Below the pieces are notes generated by a model. It saw only the letters and a program-made list of their open reading frames with translations, was not told the origin of the DNA and made no database searches. Positions 56,240-64,000 of a stretch of DNA of 64,000 nt are shown here, one piece after another. The DNA lies in assembly GCF_000255705.1 (NCBI RefSeq), contig NZ_JH636442.1, forward strand, positions 592,487-656,486, given 5' to 3'. How positions within the stretch are numbered: position 1 is the first letter of the stretch; every line of letters begins with the position of its first letter. This DNA comes from Zavarzinella formosa DSM 19928 (GTDB lineage Bacteria; Planctomycetota; Planctomycetia; Gemmatales; Gemmataceae). Position numbers and translations under genes: made by a program.

Positions 56240-59200
56240 TCATAACAGTCGCCAGCGTTTTCTCATCAACCATTCGGCAGTCCACAAACTCACAAGCAGG
56301 GCCAGGATCGCCTCGTGATTCCAGATCAGCCACGGCGGGCTGGGCTGATCGAGGGCCACGCGGGCGCCGCCGGGCAGTTCGTCGGGGATGGCGCCCGCTT
56401 CGTTCAACGGGTAATACTTCCCGGTCGATTCCCGCCCGGCTCGTTGCAGGTCGGTTTCATTCAGGCGAATCCGATCCATCTCGCCGGGGGGAGGAAAAAC
56501 TTTCGCCTCCGTCTTCGGCCGGGTGGTTCCGTTGGGCACATCCGTCAGGGCGAAGTTGTATTCGCCGTCCGGAGTACGGGTGAGAATGGTTTCATAGGTT
56601 CCTCGCGTCCCGTCCTTGAGGGCGAGTTCCAGTGTTTGGGCCTCGATCTCCGCCGGCGGCGTGCCGGGTTGTGTCGGTGGCACACGGGTAAGGGCGACGC
56701 GCACGGGCGAAGGCGGGGCGGGAATTTCATCCGGGTAACGCACGGAGACTCGCATCGGCTCGTCCCGCCGATAGGTCTTGCGGTCCGTCCGCACCTCGAT
56801 CCGCCCCACACGACCGCGGGCCAGCGTTCGCACCGCCTGCATCCAGAATTGGTTGAAACGCGGTTCGTCCTGCAACAAACGCCAACGCCATGTGTCGTCG
56901 AATCCAATGAACAGCACCCGGCCGGCCCCGACGAATTGTTGAAGCACCAACGGATGATTCTCATCCCGGACGATCTGGCCGGCGGCAGCCTCGGCCGGCC
57001 TGTCTGGATGGACGGCCAACACCTCGGCCGAGAGTTTGCGGTGATAACCTTTGGAGTACCAATACAACGGTGTCAGGCGGTTCCAAATCTCGGGATTGTC
57101 CGCGTCTTCGGTTGAGAACTTGAACAGCGGGTGCGTTTGCCCGGCAGTCGTGAGCCGAGGGCGGTACGATTCGCGGATCGCCTGCTCGACCGGTTCCGGG
57201 GGGGGCCCGTCACAGATCACAGGCATGATGTCGTTCAGCGGCGTGTCCCGGTAACTGTGCGGGTTTGCCTGCTCACCCGCGAGCATTAAAAGACCGCCGC
57301 CGTGGTCCTTGACGAACTTCGCCAGCGTTTCGGCCGCCTGATCCCCTTTCGGAAACGATTTAAAATCAACATCGCCGAGAATCACCAGATCATATTTTTT
57401 GAGTTCATCACTCGACGGAAACCGGCCGATCAGTGTCCGGTCCTGCTTTGGAGAGTCCGGTTGGGCGGAGATGAGATACACCTCCAATTCAATGGACTTG
57501 TTTCCCTTGACCGCATCGGATTCTCGCTCGAAAAGGCTTTTCACATACCGATAGTCATAACGGGGGAAGCCCTCAATCATCAGCACCCGAAGCCGTTTGG
57601 CTTCGGCCACAAACACGCGATGCTCGACGCGGTTGTTGGTTTGATCCGGTTCCTCGGCCTGTTTTGGGATGTCAACGATGAATGTTTTTTCACCCGCCTC
57701 TTTGGGTTGATGCACGAACTTTACCGGCACAGGCTTGCCGTTCGGATCAAGGCGGATCACCTCGCGGGCAATCTCGACGGGTTTGCCATCCCGTACCTCA
57801 CTGAGAACCACCGGCACGGAATCGGGAAGGCCCGGACCCTGTGAGCGGACCTTGAGGAGCATCACCAACCGGTCGTTCAGGTTAATGGTGTCTTCTGCTC
57901 GGAACTCGGTAATGGCCAAATCGGGCGTTTCGGCTGCGTCGCCGACGCCGACCAGATGCAACGGCACTCCCGCCCTTGCGGCTTGCTTCGCGGCCGTCGC
58001 CCAGTCTTCCCCGCCGGTGCTGACGCCATCGGTGAACATGATGATGGCGTTAAGCGAGTTCCCCCGGAAGGATTTCAACACCGTGGAAACGTCGCTTCCC
58101 AACAGGCTGGCGTCGCCTGTGGGCCGGACGTCCATCAGTTCCTTCAACAAGTCCGCACATGCCTCGGGATTGTCGAGGCTGGCCATCGGTGTCGCCGTTG
58201 ATGAGGCCCGATAGAGATGCACACGCATCTGCCGCTGGCCGACAAGAGTTTGCAACCAACGGCCATCCCCTCGGGCGAGCATTGCCTTGATGAGATTCAA
58301 CCGATGAGGGGTCTTGAGATCGAGGAGTTTCGCTTCCAACACGGCGATGCGGTCCCGAAGAACGGCCTGCTCGGCGACGGGGGCGTTTGTCAGGCGTGAG
58401 TTCGCCTGTCGCAGTTCGGATTCGTGTTCGCGGATCAGCGGGGCGGCCAGTTCGGCCCAGGCGACCTTGAGTTCTTCGGCCGCCGATTTCACTTGAGGAT
58501 CGTGAAATTCATCGACGACGCCCATGCTTCGGGATTCGTCGATCATCACCACCACGTCCGGCCAGCTTTCCCGCTCAAACATCAGCCGGGTTTGCGGCAT
58601 AAACACCCACATAAGCAAGAAGGCCATGCCGATCCGCAGGGCGATCAATCGGTGCATTGGCTGGCGAACCGATGAAAGCGGCGTAGCCGGTTCGGCCAGT
58701 CGTTCTTTGCGATAAACCCAGACGACAAAACCGGCGAAGGCGGCCGTCAGCAGGCTGACGAACCACCAATTCGTGCCGGTGTCGCCGGAAAGATATGGCC
58801 GGGTTTCAATGCGCCAGCGAGTTCCCTCGCCGGGGGCCGCCGCCGGAACGCCGAGCCAGGTTTCAATCGGTTCTCGCAGTGACATCGAGAGGAAGCCAAG
58901 AAACTCTCCGGAGATCAATGCATGCAGCACCACCCCCAAAACACCGAGCGATAGCAATAAGGGAATGAGCCACAGGGCCGTTGTCCATCGTTGCGGTTTC
59001 ACCCGCGACGGGTCGGGGGAAGAACCCGCCCTCGCCGAACCATATTTGAGAGCCAGGATCGATTCGAGAACCAACAACCCGAGCAAAACCAACCCGAGCA
59101 AGCGGGCCACGGTCGGCCCGCGCGGGTCGGCGGGGATTTCGGTTTCCGTGGTAAGAGCGCCGGTCGCTCGTTGCACGTCGGCGAGCTGGCTCACCACTTG

Positions 59201-61405
59201 GACATCCGCTTCGGGAACGAGTTCCTTGAACGCCCCGGTGTTCCAGCGTCTCAAATCGGCCTCGGCCCCGCCGGTTCCGGTCACCAACGGGACATTGACG
59301 GCCAGCATTGATTCCTGCTTGCCGCCGATGGTCACCCGATAGACCCCGGACAAATCAAGATGCGGGAAACGCACCAGCCCGGCTTCGTCCGTTAAGGTGA
59401 CAGTTGCCGGATCGCTGACAAAGTCTGCGTCACCCAAACGGTTGATGTCAGCCGACAAGCCAACGAACTGCGGGGAGACATATTGCTCGACCGATTCCCC
59501 GGCGATAACCGTGAGCCGGTTGGCGTCGGCCACGCACATTCGCAAGAGTTCTTGCATGAACGGGGCATAAGAGAGCGTTCGCGGCCATTCGTTCCAGTCC
59601 GCGTTCAGCGAGGTGGTGACCACGACCACCCGACCGCGGTGTTTTGGCCATTCGATCACCGCCGGCTCAAGACGATCTCCCTTGCCGGACTTTTCCGAGG
59701 GAAGGAACGAAAAGATTCGCCGGGCCGGACTGTTTGGCGGCAGATCCATCCGCACGAATTGCGTGAAGTGCGGCGTGCCGAGACTGCTCCGTTCTTGCTC
59801 GCTTCGGAAGGCGACCAGAGGGGGCTGTTTGAAAGTTTCCTCGTCGGCCAGCAACGTGAAGTAGTGGTTGTTCTCCACCCGGCGAACTCCTGTGAACGGG
59901 CCGGGGAGGATGCCTTTGCCATCGTCGAATAGCACACGGTTGTAGGCATCAAGATTTTTAGAGGAGTTTGGCCCGAAACCGATCACCACACTGCCGCCCC
60001 GCTTCAAGTGGGCTTCAAGTCGGGCGGCTTCGTTCCCCCCGATGGTTGGCACGTCACAGAGGAACACGACATCTGTCGGCGAATCGGGTTTGAAGAGATT
60101 GCCCAACCCGGCGTCCTGAAACTCGCGGGGGTTGAGCGTGGTCACCTTGGCGGGGCTCTCGGCCGAGCGTTCTCCTTCGGGGAAAGGATTCAACGCCCGT
60201 TTCAAAAATTCCCCGGCCCGGTCAAGCGGTTCGGGGGAGGGTTTGCCGTTCACTACCATCACCGGAACGGTGTCCCGCACACTGACAATCAGCGACCGTG
60301 AATTGTCCAGTTGAAGATGATCCTCGCCGACACGAACCTGAATGAGATATTGGCCCGGTTCCCGCAAACGGTTGAGGCGATCAAGGGCAAAATTCACTGT
60401 CACGGCCGTGTTGACCGGAATATCAACCAGCTTTTGCGAGACCGCCTTTGGCCCGGATTTGTCACCCGTCCGGCCGACGAGCAGTTCGACGGGTACTTTC
60501 TCGCGGGGTTGCCGGCCGAATAGCTGAATCTGGGCGGTGACTGCCAAATCTTGGTTGGCCAGCGGCAGCGAATCGCCAATGCTTAGATTCGTGATGGCCA
60601 GATTGTCTTCGTCCTTCCCGGCAACATCCAGGAAGATCACGCGGGAATTGGCAAAAATTCGGCTCCACGACGCGGCGGCCGAAGTCGTCGAACCCGGCGC
60701 GCCCTCGACGGGTTTGGCCGTGTCGCCGGTCGGCATCGGCCAGCCGGTTCGCCGGGCATCCGTGAGGAAATAGACCTCACGCCGGGCGAACTTGCCAAGG
60801 GGTTTGTTCACCAGTTCGGCAACGTACCTGAGACCGCCGACCACATCGGCGGTCCCGTGAGTAACGGGGATTTCGTCAAGTTGCCGCAGGATCTTATCCC
60901 GATCCTCGGCCGGACCCGGCACAAGAGGTTGCACCGGCGACGTGAGATGAATCAGGCTGAAAGCATCGCCGGGGCTGGCGCCGGTGATGATCTCGCGGGC
61001 CAGATCGCGGGCGTGGTCAAGCCGGGTGCGTTCGTCATCCCGCCGGGTGGTCATCGCATAAGAGCCGTCGATCACGATGATGCGATGGGTGCGGCCCATA
61101 TTGGAAACGGTCAGCACCGTGCCGGGGAAGAACCGCTGCCAGAGCCGTTCGGCCCACGGGGAGACGGCGGCCATCGCCAGCACGACCAGCAGGCCGAGCA
61201 ACATCCGCGTGGTCAGGAGCAGCCATTGCTCCAGTTTCAACCGGCGGGTGTTTTTGCGCTGGGCGGCCAGCAAAAATCGCATCGCCGCCCAGTTGATGAC
61301 GACATACCGTTTGCGGTTCAGCAAATGGATGATGACCGGGATGGCGGCCGCCCCCCCGGCGATGGCCGCCACGGCAAGCGGTTGGGCGAAGATCACCCCA
61401 ATCAT
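56240..61405 (-). CDS. BatA/VWA giant envelope protein
   Basis: The 1721-residue protein starts at ATG 61405; a TTG 18 bases earlier is an alternative. It opens with the aerotolerance BatA-type region (AAAIPVIIHLLNRKRYVVINW) and a first VWA-like domain with a degenerate MIDAS (RIIVIDGSYAM). A long middle with ThuA/glutamine-amidotransferase-like parts follows, then a second VWA near ~980 with a good MIDAS (VVVMIDESRSMG, IMFTDGVSTGGE). Another GATase-like region (LVILGDVDFKSFPKGDQAAE, GGGLLMLAGE) comes before a C-terminal beta region and membrane helix. Such proteins sit with MoxR and DUF58 genes, which are not seen here. Confidence 0.82.
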   Translation of the reverse strand: MIGVIFAQPLAVAAIAGGAAAIPVIIHLLNRKRYVVINWAAMRFLLAAQRKNTRRLKLEQWLLLTTRMLLGLLVVLAMAAVSPWAERLWQRFFPGTVLTVSNMGRTHRIIVIDGSYAMTTRRDDERTRLDHARDLAREIITGASPGDAFSLIHLTSPVQPLVPGPAEDRDKILRQLDEIPVTHGTADVVGGLRYVAELVNKPLGKFARREVYFLTDARRTGWPMPTGDTAKPVEGAPGSTTSAAASWSRIFANSRVIFLDVAGKDEDNLAITNLSIGDSLPLANQDLAVTAQIQLFGRQPREKVPVELLVGRTGDKSGPKAVSQKLVDIPVNTAVTVNFALDRLNRLREPGQYLIQVRVGEDHLQLDNSRSLIVSVRDTVPVMVVNGKPSPEPLDRAGEFLKRALNPFPEGERSAESPAKVTTLNPREFQDAGLGNLFKPDSPTDVVFLCDVPTIGGNEAARLEAHLKRGGSVVIGFGPNSSKNLDAYNRVLFDDGKGILPGPFTGVRRVENNHYFTLLADEETFKQPPLVAFRSEQERSSLGTPHFTQFVRMDLPPNSPARRIFSFLPSEKSGKGDRLEPAVIEWPKHRGRVVVVTTSLNADWNEWPRTLSYAPFMQELLRMCVADANRLTVIAGESVEQYVSPQFVGLSADINRLGDADFVSDPATVTLTDEAGLVRFPHLDLSGVYRVTIGGKQESMLAVNVPLVTGTGGAEADLRRWNTGAFKELVPEADVQVVSQLADVQRATGALTTETEIPADPRGPTVARLLGLVLLGLLVLESILALKYGSARAGSSPDPSRVKPQRWTTALWLIPLLLSLGVLGVVLHALISGEFLGFLSMSLREPIETWLGVPAAAPGEGTRWRIETRPYLSGDTGTNWWFVSLLTAAFAGFVVWVYRKERLAEPATPLSSVRQPMHRLIALRIGMAFLLMWVFMPQTRLMFERESWPDVVVMIDESRSMGVVDEFHDPQVKSAAEELKVAWAELAAPLIREHESELRQANSRLTNAPVAEQAVLRDRIAVLEAKLLDLKTPHRLNLIKAMLARGDGRWLQTLVGQRQMRVHLYRASSTATPMASLDNPEACADLLKELMDVRPTGDASLLGSDVSTVLKSFRGNSLNAIIMFTDGVSTGGEDWATAAKQAARAGVPLHLVGVGDAAETPDLAITEFRAEDTINLNDRLVMLLKVRSQGPGLPDSVPVVLSEVRDGKPVEIAREVIRLDPNGKPVPVKFVHQPKEAGEKTFIVDIPKQAEEPDQTNNRVEHRVFVAEAKRLRVLMIEGFPRYDYRYVKSLFERESDAVKGNKSIELEVYLISAQPDSPKQDRTLIGRFPSSDELKKYDLVILGDVDFKSFPKGDQAAETLAKFVKDHGGGLLMLAGEQANPHSYRDTPLNDIMPVICDGPPPEPVEQAIRESYRPRLTTAGQTHPLFKFSTEDADNPEIWNRLTPLYWYSKGYHRKLSAEVLAVHPDRPAEAAAGQIVRDENHPLVLQQFVGAGRVLFIGFDDTWRWRLLQDEPRFNQFWMQAVRTLARGRVGRIEVRTDRKTYRRDEPMRVSVRYPDEIPAPPSPVRVALTRVPPTQPGTPPAEIEAQTLELALKDGTRGTYETILTRTPDGEYNFALTDVPNGTTRPKTEAKVFPPPGEMDRIRLNETDLQRAGRESTGKYYPLNEAGAIPDELPGGARVALDQPSPPWLIWNHEAILALLVSLWTAEWLMRKRWRLL

Positions 61406-61552
61406 GGCGAACAGGACTGTCAAAGCGATGTGGCCTCGTGGTGCGGAACTTCCCTTTCAGTTATAGCAAGCGGACGAACCAAGGACGTGTAACGAACCGA
61501 ACATCACGAATATGAAAACTTCCGCAATCTTTCCCCAGACCGCCAAGTCGTC

Positions 61553-61605
61553 TTGACAGATGTAGACCGTTCGGACTACATTCGACGTAGTCCGAACGGT
61601 CTACA
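61553..61605 (+). promoter_or_regulatory. Promoter with duplicated TetR-type operator
   Basis: Perfect 19-base arms at 61561-61579 (TGTAGACCGTTCGGACTAC) and 61587-61605 are inverted around 7 bases. Each arm is itself a near-palindrome (TAGACCGTTCGGACTA), so there are two sites. TTGACA at 61553-61558 and TACATT at 61577-61582 (18-base spacer) form a promoter that the first site overlaps from spacer to -10. The tetR start follows at 61615. This fits autorepression of the operon by the TetR protein. Confidence 0.75.
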
Positions 61606-61614
61606 CAAACATCT

Positions 61615-62295
61615 ATGGGCACCAAAACGCCAAATCATCGACCACCGGCCGACAGTGTGATCGCCCGCGCCCGGCGGGAACAGATCGTCGAGGCGGCTGT
61701 CGGGATCATTATTTCGCAGGGGTTGCACAACCTTTCGCTCTCGAAGATCGAACGCGAAACCCGCATGAAGCGGGGGCAGCTCACTTATTACTTCCCAACC
61801 AAGGAAGATATTCTGCTGGCGGTGTTCGACCGTCTTCTGGCCCTGTTGATCAGTCAAGTGCATGGATTGGACGACATCAAAGACAAGCACGGGCTTCCCG
61901 GTATTTGGGAGATGATCACCAAAGCTCTGACAACCGTTCTTGGAAGAAGCCCCGTCGGATGGGAATTTCACGCTCTCCAATATACTTTTCTCGCCCAAAT
62001 GGCCCACCGGGAGGATTTCCGGGAAAAATTAGCGACCAGTTTCGGCGAAATGCGCATGGGAATGGGCGCGCACTGGAGCGTGAGCGCCAATCCCACGGCG
62101 GTGCTGGCGAAAAAAGTATCCCCGAAGACGATCGCTTCATTGTTTCAGGCGATCATGCACGGCCTCACGATGCAACTAGCCGTCGACCCGGATGCTTTTG
62201 ACCGCGGGGAAATGCTGGAGTTGTGTGTCGGCCTGCTGGCCCCCTTGTTCATCAAAACCACGGCCAAAAAAACCGGCCGGGAGCGACCTCAATGA
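61615..62295 (+). CDS. TetR/AcrR-family transcriptional regulator
   Basis: The 226-residue protein begins with the TetR helix-turn-helix (EAAVGIIISQGLHNLSLSK followed by IERETRMKRGQLTYYFPTK), where YYFPTK is the recognition-helix end. The C-terminal part is a ligand-binding all-helix domain. It probably represses its own operon from the site at 61561-61605 until an export substrate binds. The stop overlaps the HlyD start by four bases. Confidence 0.92.
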   Translation: MGTKTPNHRPPADSVIARARREQIVEAAVGIIISQGLHNLSLSKIERETRMKRGQLTYYFPTKEDILLAVFDRLLALLISQVHGLDDIKDKHGLPGIWEMITKALTTVLGRSPVGWEFHALQYTFLAQMAHREDFREKLATSFGEMRMGMGAHWSVSANPTAVLAKKVSPKTIASLFQAIMHGLTMQLAVDPDAFDRGEMLELCVGLLAPLFIKTTAKKTGRERPQ

Positions 62296-63587
62296 GTGAT
62301 CGAAGCAACGTGGCCGATGAACCAACCAACGGAATGCCCGCCCTGAGCGAACGGGTGCGGGAACTGCGTCTCACCGGCAAGCTTGACGGCGGCAAGACGC
62401 GGAACAACAACTCCACGTGGTTGCCGTGGACGATTTGCATCCTTCTGGCCTTCGGCTGGGCGGGCTTTGGCATCAAGTATTATCGGGCGACTCCATCGAA
62501 CAACACAACGACACCGAGCGGAACAACATCCGCTGACGCCGGCAAATCGGGGGTTTCCAAAAAGTCTGAAGAGAAGCCCAAAGCTGGCCAGCCGGAAAAC
62601 ACGAACCCGGAAGCCGTGTTGTTGGAAGTGAAGGGATATCTCATCCCCACCCAACAGATATCCATCAGCCCCATCGACGTGGCCGGCCGGATTGTGAAGT
62701 TGAACATCGAAGAAGGGATGTCCTTCAAAAAAGGTGAAATCCTCGCCGAGATCGAGCAGACGCCGTTGCTCGCCTCCAAGGCCGAGGCCGTGGCCCAGAT
62801 GGCGTCGGCCAAGGCCAAATACGCCGAAATGGTGGCCGGAAGCCGGATCGAAGAAATCGCCCAGGCGTTTGCCGAGTTGGAGGATGCCCGGGAGCTCCAG
62901 GAACAATATCGCCGGGAATGGCAACGATTTGAGACTCAGAAGAGCAACGCCATCACGACCAAAGAATACGAAGTGGCCGAGGCTAATTACCGCTCGGGCG
63001 TGAAGCGGGTGGAAGCCAAGCAAAAAGCTTACGACTTGGTGAAAGCCGGCCCTCGCAAGGAAAAGATCGAGGCCGCCGAGGCCGAATACAACGCCACCAA
63101 AGCCCGACTGGCTCAGGTGGAATGGAAGCTGGACAACTGCACCATCCGATCGCCTGTGACCGGTATCATCCTGACCAAGAAAGCGGAGATTGGCAGCCTG
63201 CTCAATCCGGTCGTGGGGGGCGTGGCGACAAGTCTTTGCGAAATCGCCGACCTGCGGAAACTGGAAGTGGACTTGGAAGTGCAGGAACGCGACATCTCCA
63301 AGATCAAGCAAAATCTGGTCTGCAAGGTGCGGTCCGATGCCTACCCGGAACGGGTGTACGAGGGTTATGTGGAGCGCATGATGCCCATCGCCAACCGGGC
63401 CAAAAGCGTTGTGCCGGTGCGTATTAAAGTGGTGATTCCGCCCGGAGAAAAACAGGGTTCTTATCTCAAGCCGGAAATGGGCGTGTCCGTCACCTTCCTG
63501 AACCGCGAGGTGACTGACGTTTACAAAGCCAAGGTAAAGGCCGACGAAGCAGACGACGAAGCCTCCGTTGCCCCTCCCAAGAAATAA
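62292..63587 (+). CDS. HlyD/AcrA-type membrane fusion protein
   Basis: The 431-residue protein starts at ATG 62292. It has an N-terminal membrane helix (43-62, WLPWTICILLAFGWAGFG), a lipoyl-type half (GRIVKLNIEEGMSFKKGEIL), a coiled-coil hairpin (ELQEQYRREWQRFETQKSN), a second lipoyl half (CTIRSPVTGIILTKKAEIG) and a beta-barrel domain (VCKVRSDAYPERVYEGYV). It bridges an inner membrane transporter to an outer membrane channel. Followed by an ABC ATPase, so the exporter is of the MacAB-like type. Confidence 0.9.
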   Translation: MSDRSNVADEPTNGMPALSERVRELRLTGKLDGGKTRNNNSTWLPWTICILLAFGWAGFGIKYYRATPSNNTTTPSGTTSADAGKSGVSKKSEEKPKAGQPENTNPEAVLLEVKGYLIPTQQISISPIDVAGRIVKLNIEEGMSFKKGEILAEIEQTPLLASKAEAVAQMASAKAKYAEMVAGSRIEEIAQAFAELEDARELQEQYRREWQRFETQKSNAITTKEYEVAEANYRSGVKRVEAKQKAYDLVKAGPRKEKIEAAEAEYNATKARLAQVEWKLDNCTIRSPVTGIILTKKAEIGSLLNPVVGGVATSLCEIADLRKLEVDLEVQERDISKIKQNLVCKVRSDAYPERVYEGYVERMMPIANRAKSVVPVRIKVVIPPGEKQGSYLKPEMGVSVTFLNREVTDVYKAKVKADEADDEASVAPPKK

Positions 63588-63607
63588 CACTGATGGAGAA
63601 TCCCGTC

Positions 63608-64000
63608 ATGCCCGCCGAAAAGCAAGCGATGGTCCGCGTCCGCGATTTATACAAGTCATTTTCTCGCGGCAGCGAGGAAATCCGGGTGTTGCAAAAGCTC
63701 ACGCTGGATGTCCCCGCCGGGGAATTCCTCGCCCTCATGGGGCCGTCCGGTTCTGGCAAAACCACGCTGTTGAACCTCATCGCCGGTTTGGACTCTCCGA
63801 CCGGCGGGGACATTTATGTGGACAACGAACATGTTTCCCGGATGTCCGAAAGCGAACTGGCCCGCTGGCGGACTCGCAGTGTCGGCTTCGTGTTCCAGTT
63901 CTACTATCTGCTCCCGGTGCTGACGGCCTATGAGAACGTCGAACTACCGCTGTTGCTCCTGCCGATGACCAAGGAGCAACGCCGCAAGCAAGTGCTGACC
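63608..64000 (+). CDS. ABC transporter ATP-binding protein, N-terminal part (cut by window end)
   Basis: The first 131 residues are seen, starting at ATG 63608 behind GGAGAA; an in-frame ATG at 63593 adds five residues. Walker A (GPSGSGKTT) and Q-loop (FVFQFYYLLPVL) place it in the MacB/LolD-like ATPase family. The signature LSGGQ and Walker B lie beyond the window. It is 20 bases after the HlyD gene, so it probably belongs to the same exporter, with the permease further to the right. Confidence 0.9.
   Translation, partial: MPAEKQAMVRVRDLYKSFSRGSEEIRVLQKLTLDVPAGEFLALMGPSGSGKTTLLNLIAGLDSPTGGDIYVDNEHVSRMSESELARWRTRSVGFVFQFYYLLPVLTAYENVELPLLLLPMTKEQRRKQVLT

Noticed and set aside
62289-63590. 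Minus-strand open frame opposite the HlyD gene
   Set aside because: Antisense shadow; the plus strand has clear lipoyl and coiled-coil parts.

Overview
The window looks like chromosome from a planctomycete of the Gemmataceae type. It carries six DUF1559 genes. Two sets of PSD1-type cytochrome proteins (DUF1549/DUF1553) sit with DUF1501 sulfatase-like partners. There are also a DUF1080 protein, an NPCBM protein, a PSCyt1-WD40 fusion, Uma2 nucleases, MqnE of the futalosine pathway, and a huge BatA/VWA protein. No rRNA, tRNA, CRISPR array or intact transposase gene was seen. Coding density is high, and ATGA start/stop overlaps are common.

Region by region: (1) 1-5.6 kb holds a cut TolC-like lipoprotein, a zinc metallopeptidase, an RdgB/XerD pair, a TIGR01777 epimerase, and ilvN with a small coupled gene. 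(2) 5.9-9.7 kb is a tandem array of four membrane-anchored DUF1559 paralogs. (3) 9.9-15.5 kb, minus strand, runs ABC-2 permease, C45 acyltransferase, XPB helicase and Bax1 (DUF790) nuclease. (4) 15.6-20.1 kb holds a sulfatase-like/AhpD pair and two pseudopilin-type DUF1559 genes around a small lipoprotein; a MITE-like element follows the first DUF1559 gene. (5) 20.3-25.8 kb is a PSD1-DUF1501-DUF1080 operon. (6) 25.8-28.1 kb has two minus-strand genes. (7) 28.4-42.5 kb is a run of nine closely spaced minus-strand genes: PSCyt1-WD40, PSD1, Uma2, DUF1501, a membrane HhH/TerB/J-like protein, BrxL, ApbE, DoxX-like and Gfo/Idh. It is followed by a strong palindrome. (8) 42.6-50.1 kb has FabH, a DUF4058-like protein, MqnE, a YcjX/YcjF-type pair, an NPCBM protein and a small basic protein. 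(9) 50.1-61.4 kb, minus strand, is a cell-envelope-like cluster: BatA/VWA giant, DUF4175 coiled-coil giant, Met/Gly/Pro-rich secreted protein and Tat-exported prenyltransferase-fold protein. (10) 61.5-64 kb is a TetR-HlyD-ABC ATPase export operon behind a duplicated TetR-type operator; the ATPase is cut by the window end.

The best candidate for an undescribed system is at 32.8-35.7 kb. A BREX-type BrxL AAA+ protein, apparently without its Lon protease part and without other BREX genes, is translationally coupled to a membrane-anchored protein. That protein combines a helix-hairpin-helix domain, a TerB domain and what looks like a J-domain without HPD. Secondary points are the bacterial XPB-Bax1 pair, the DUF1559 array, and several palindromic or MITE-like elements.
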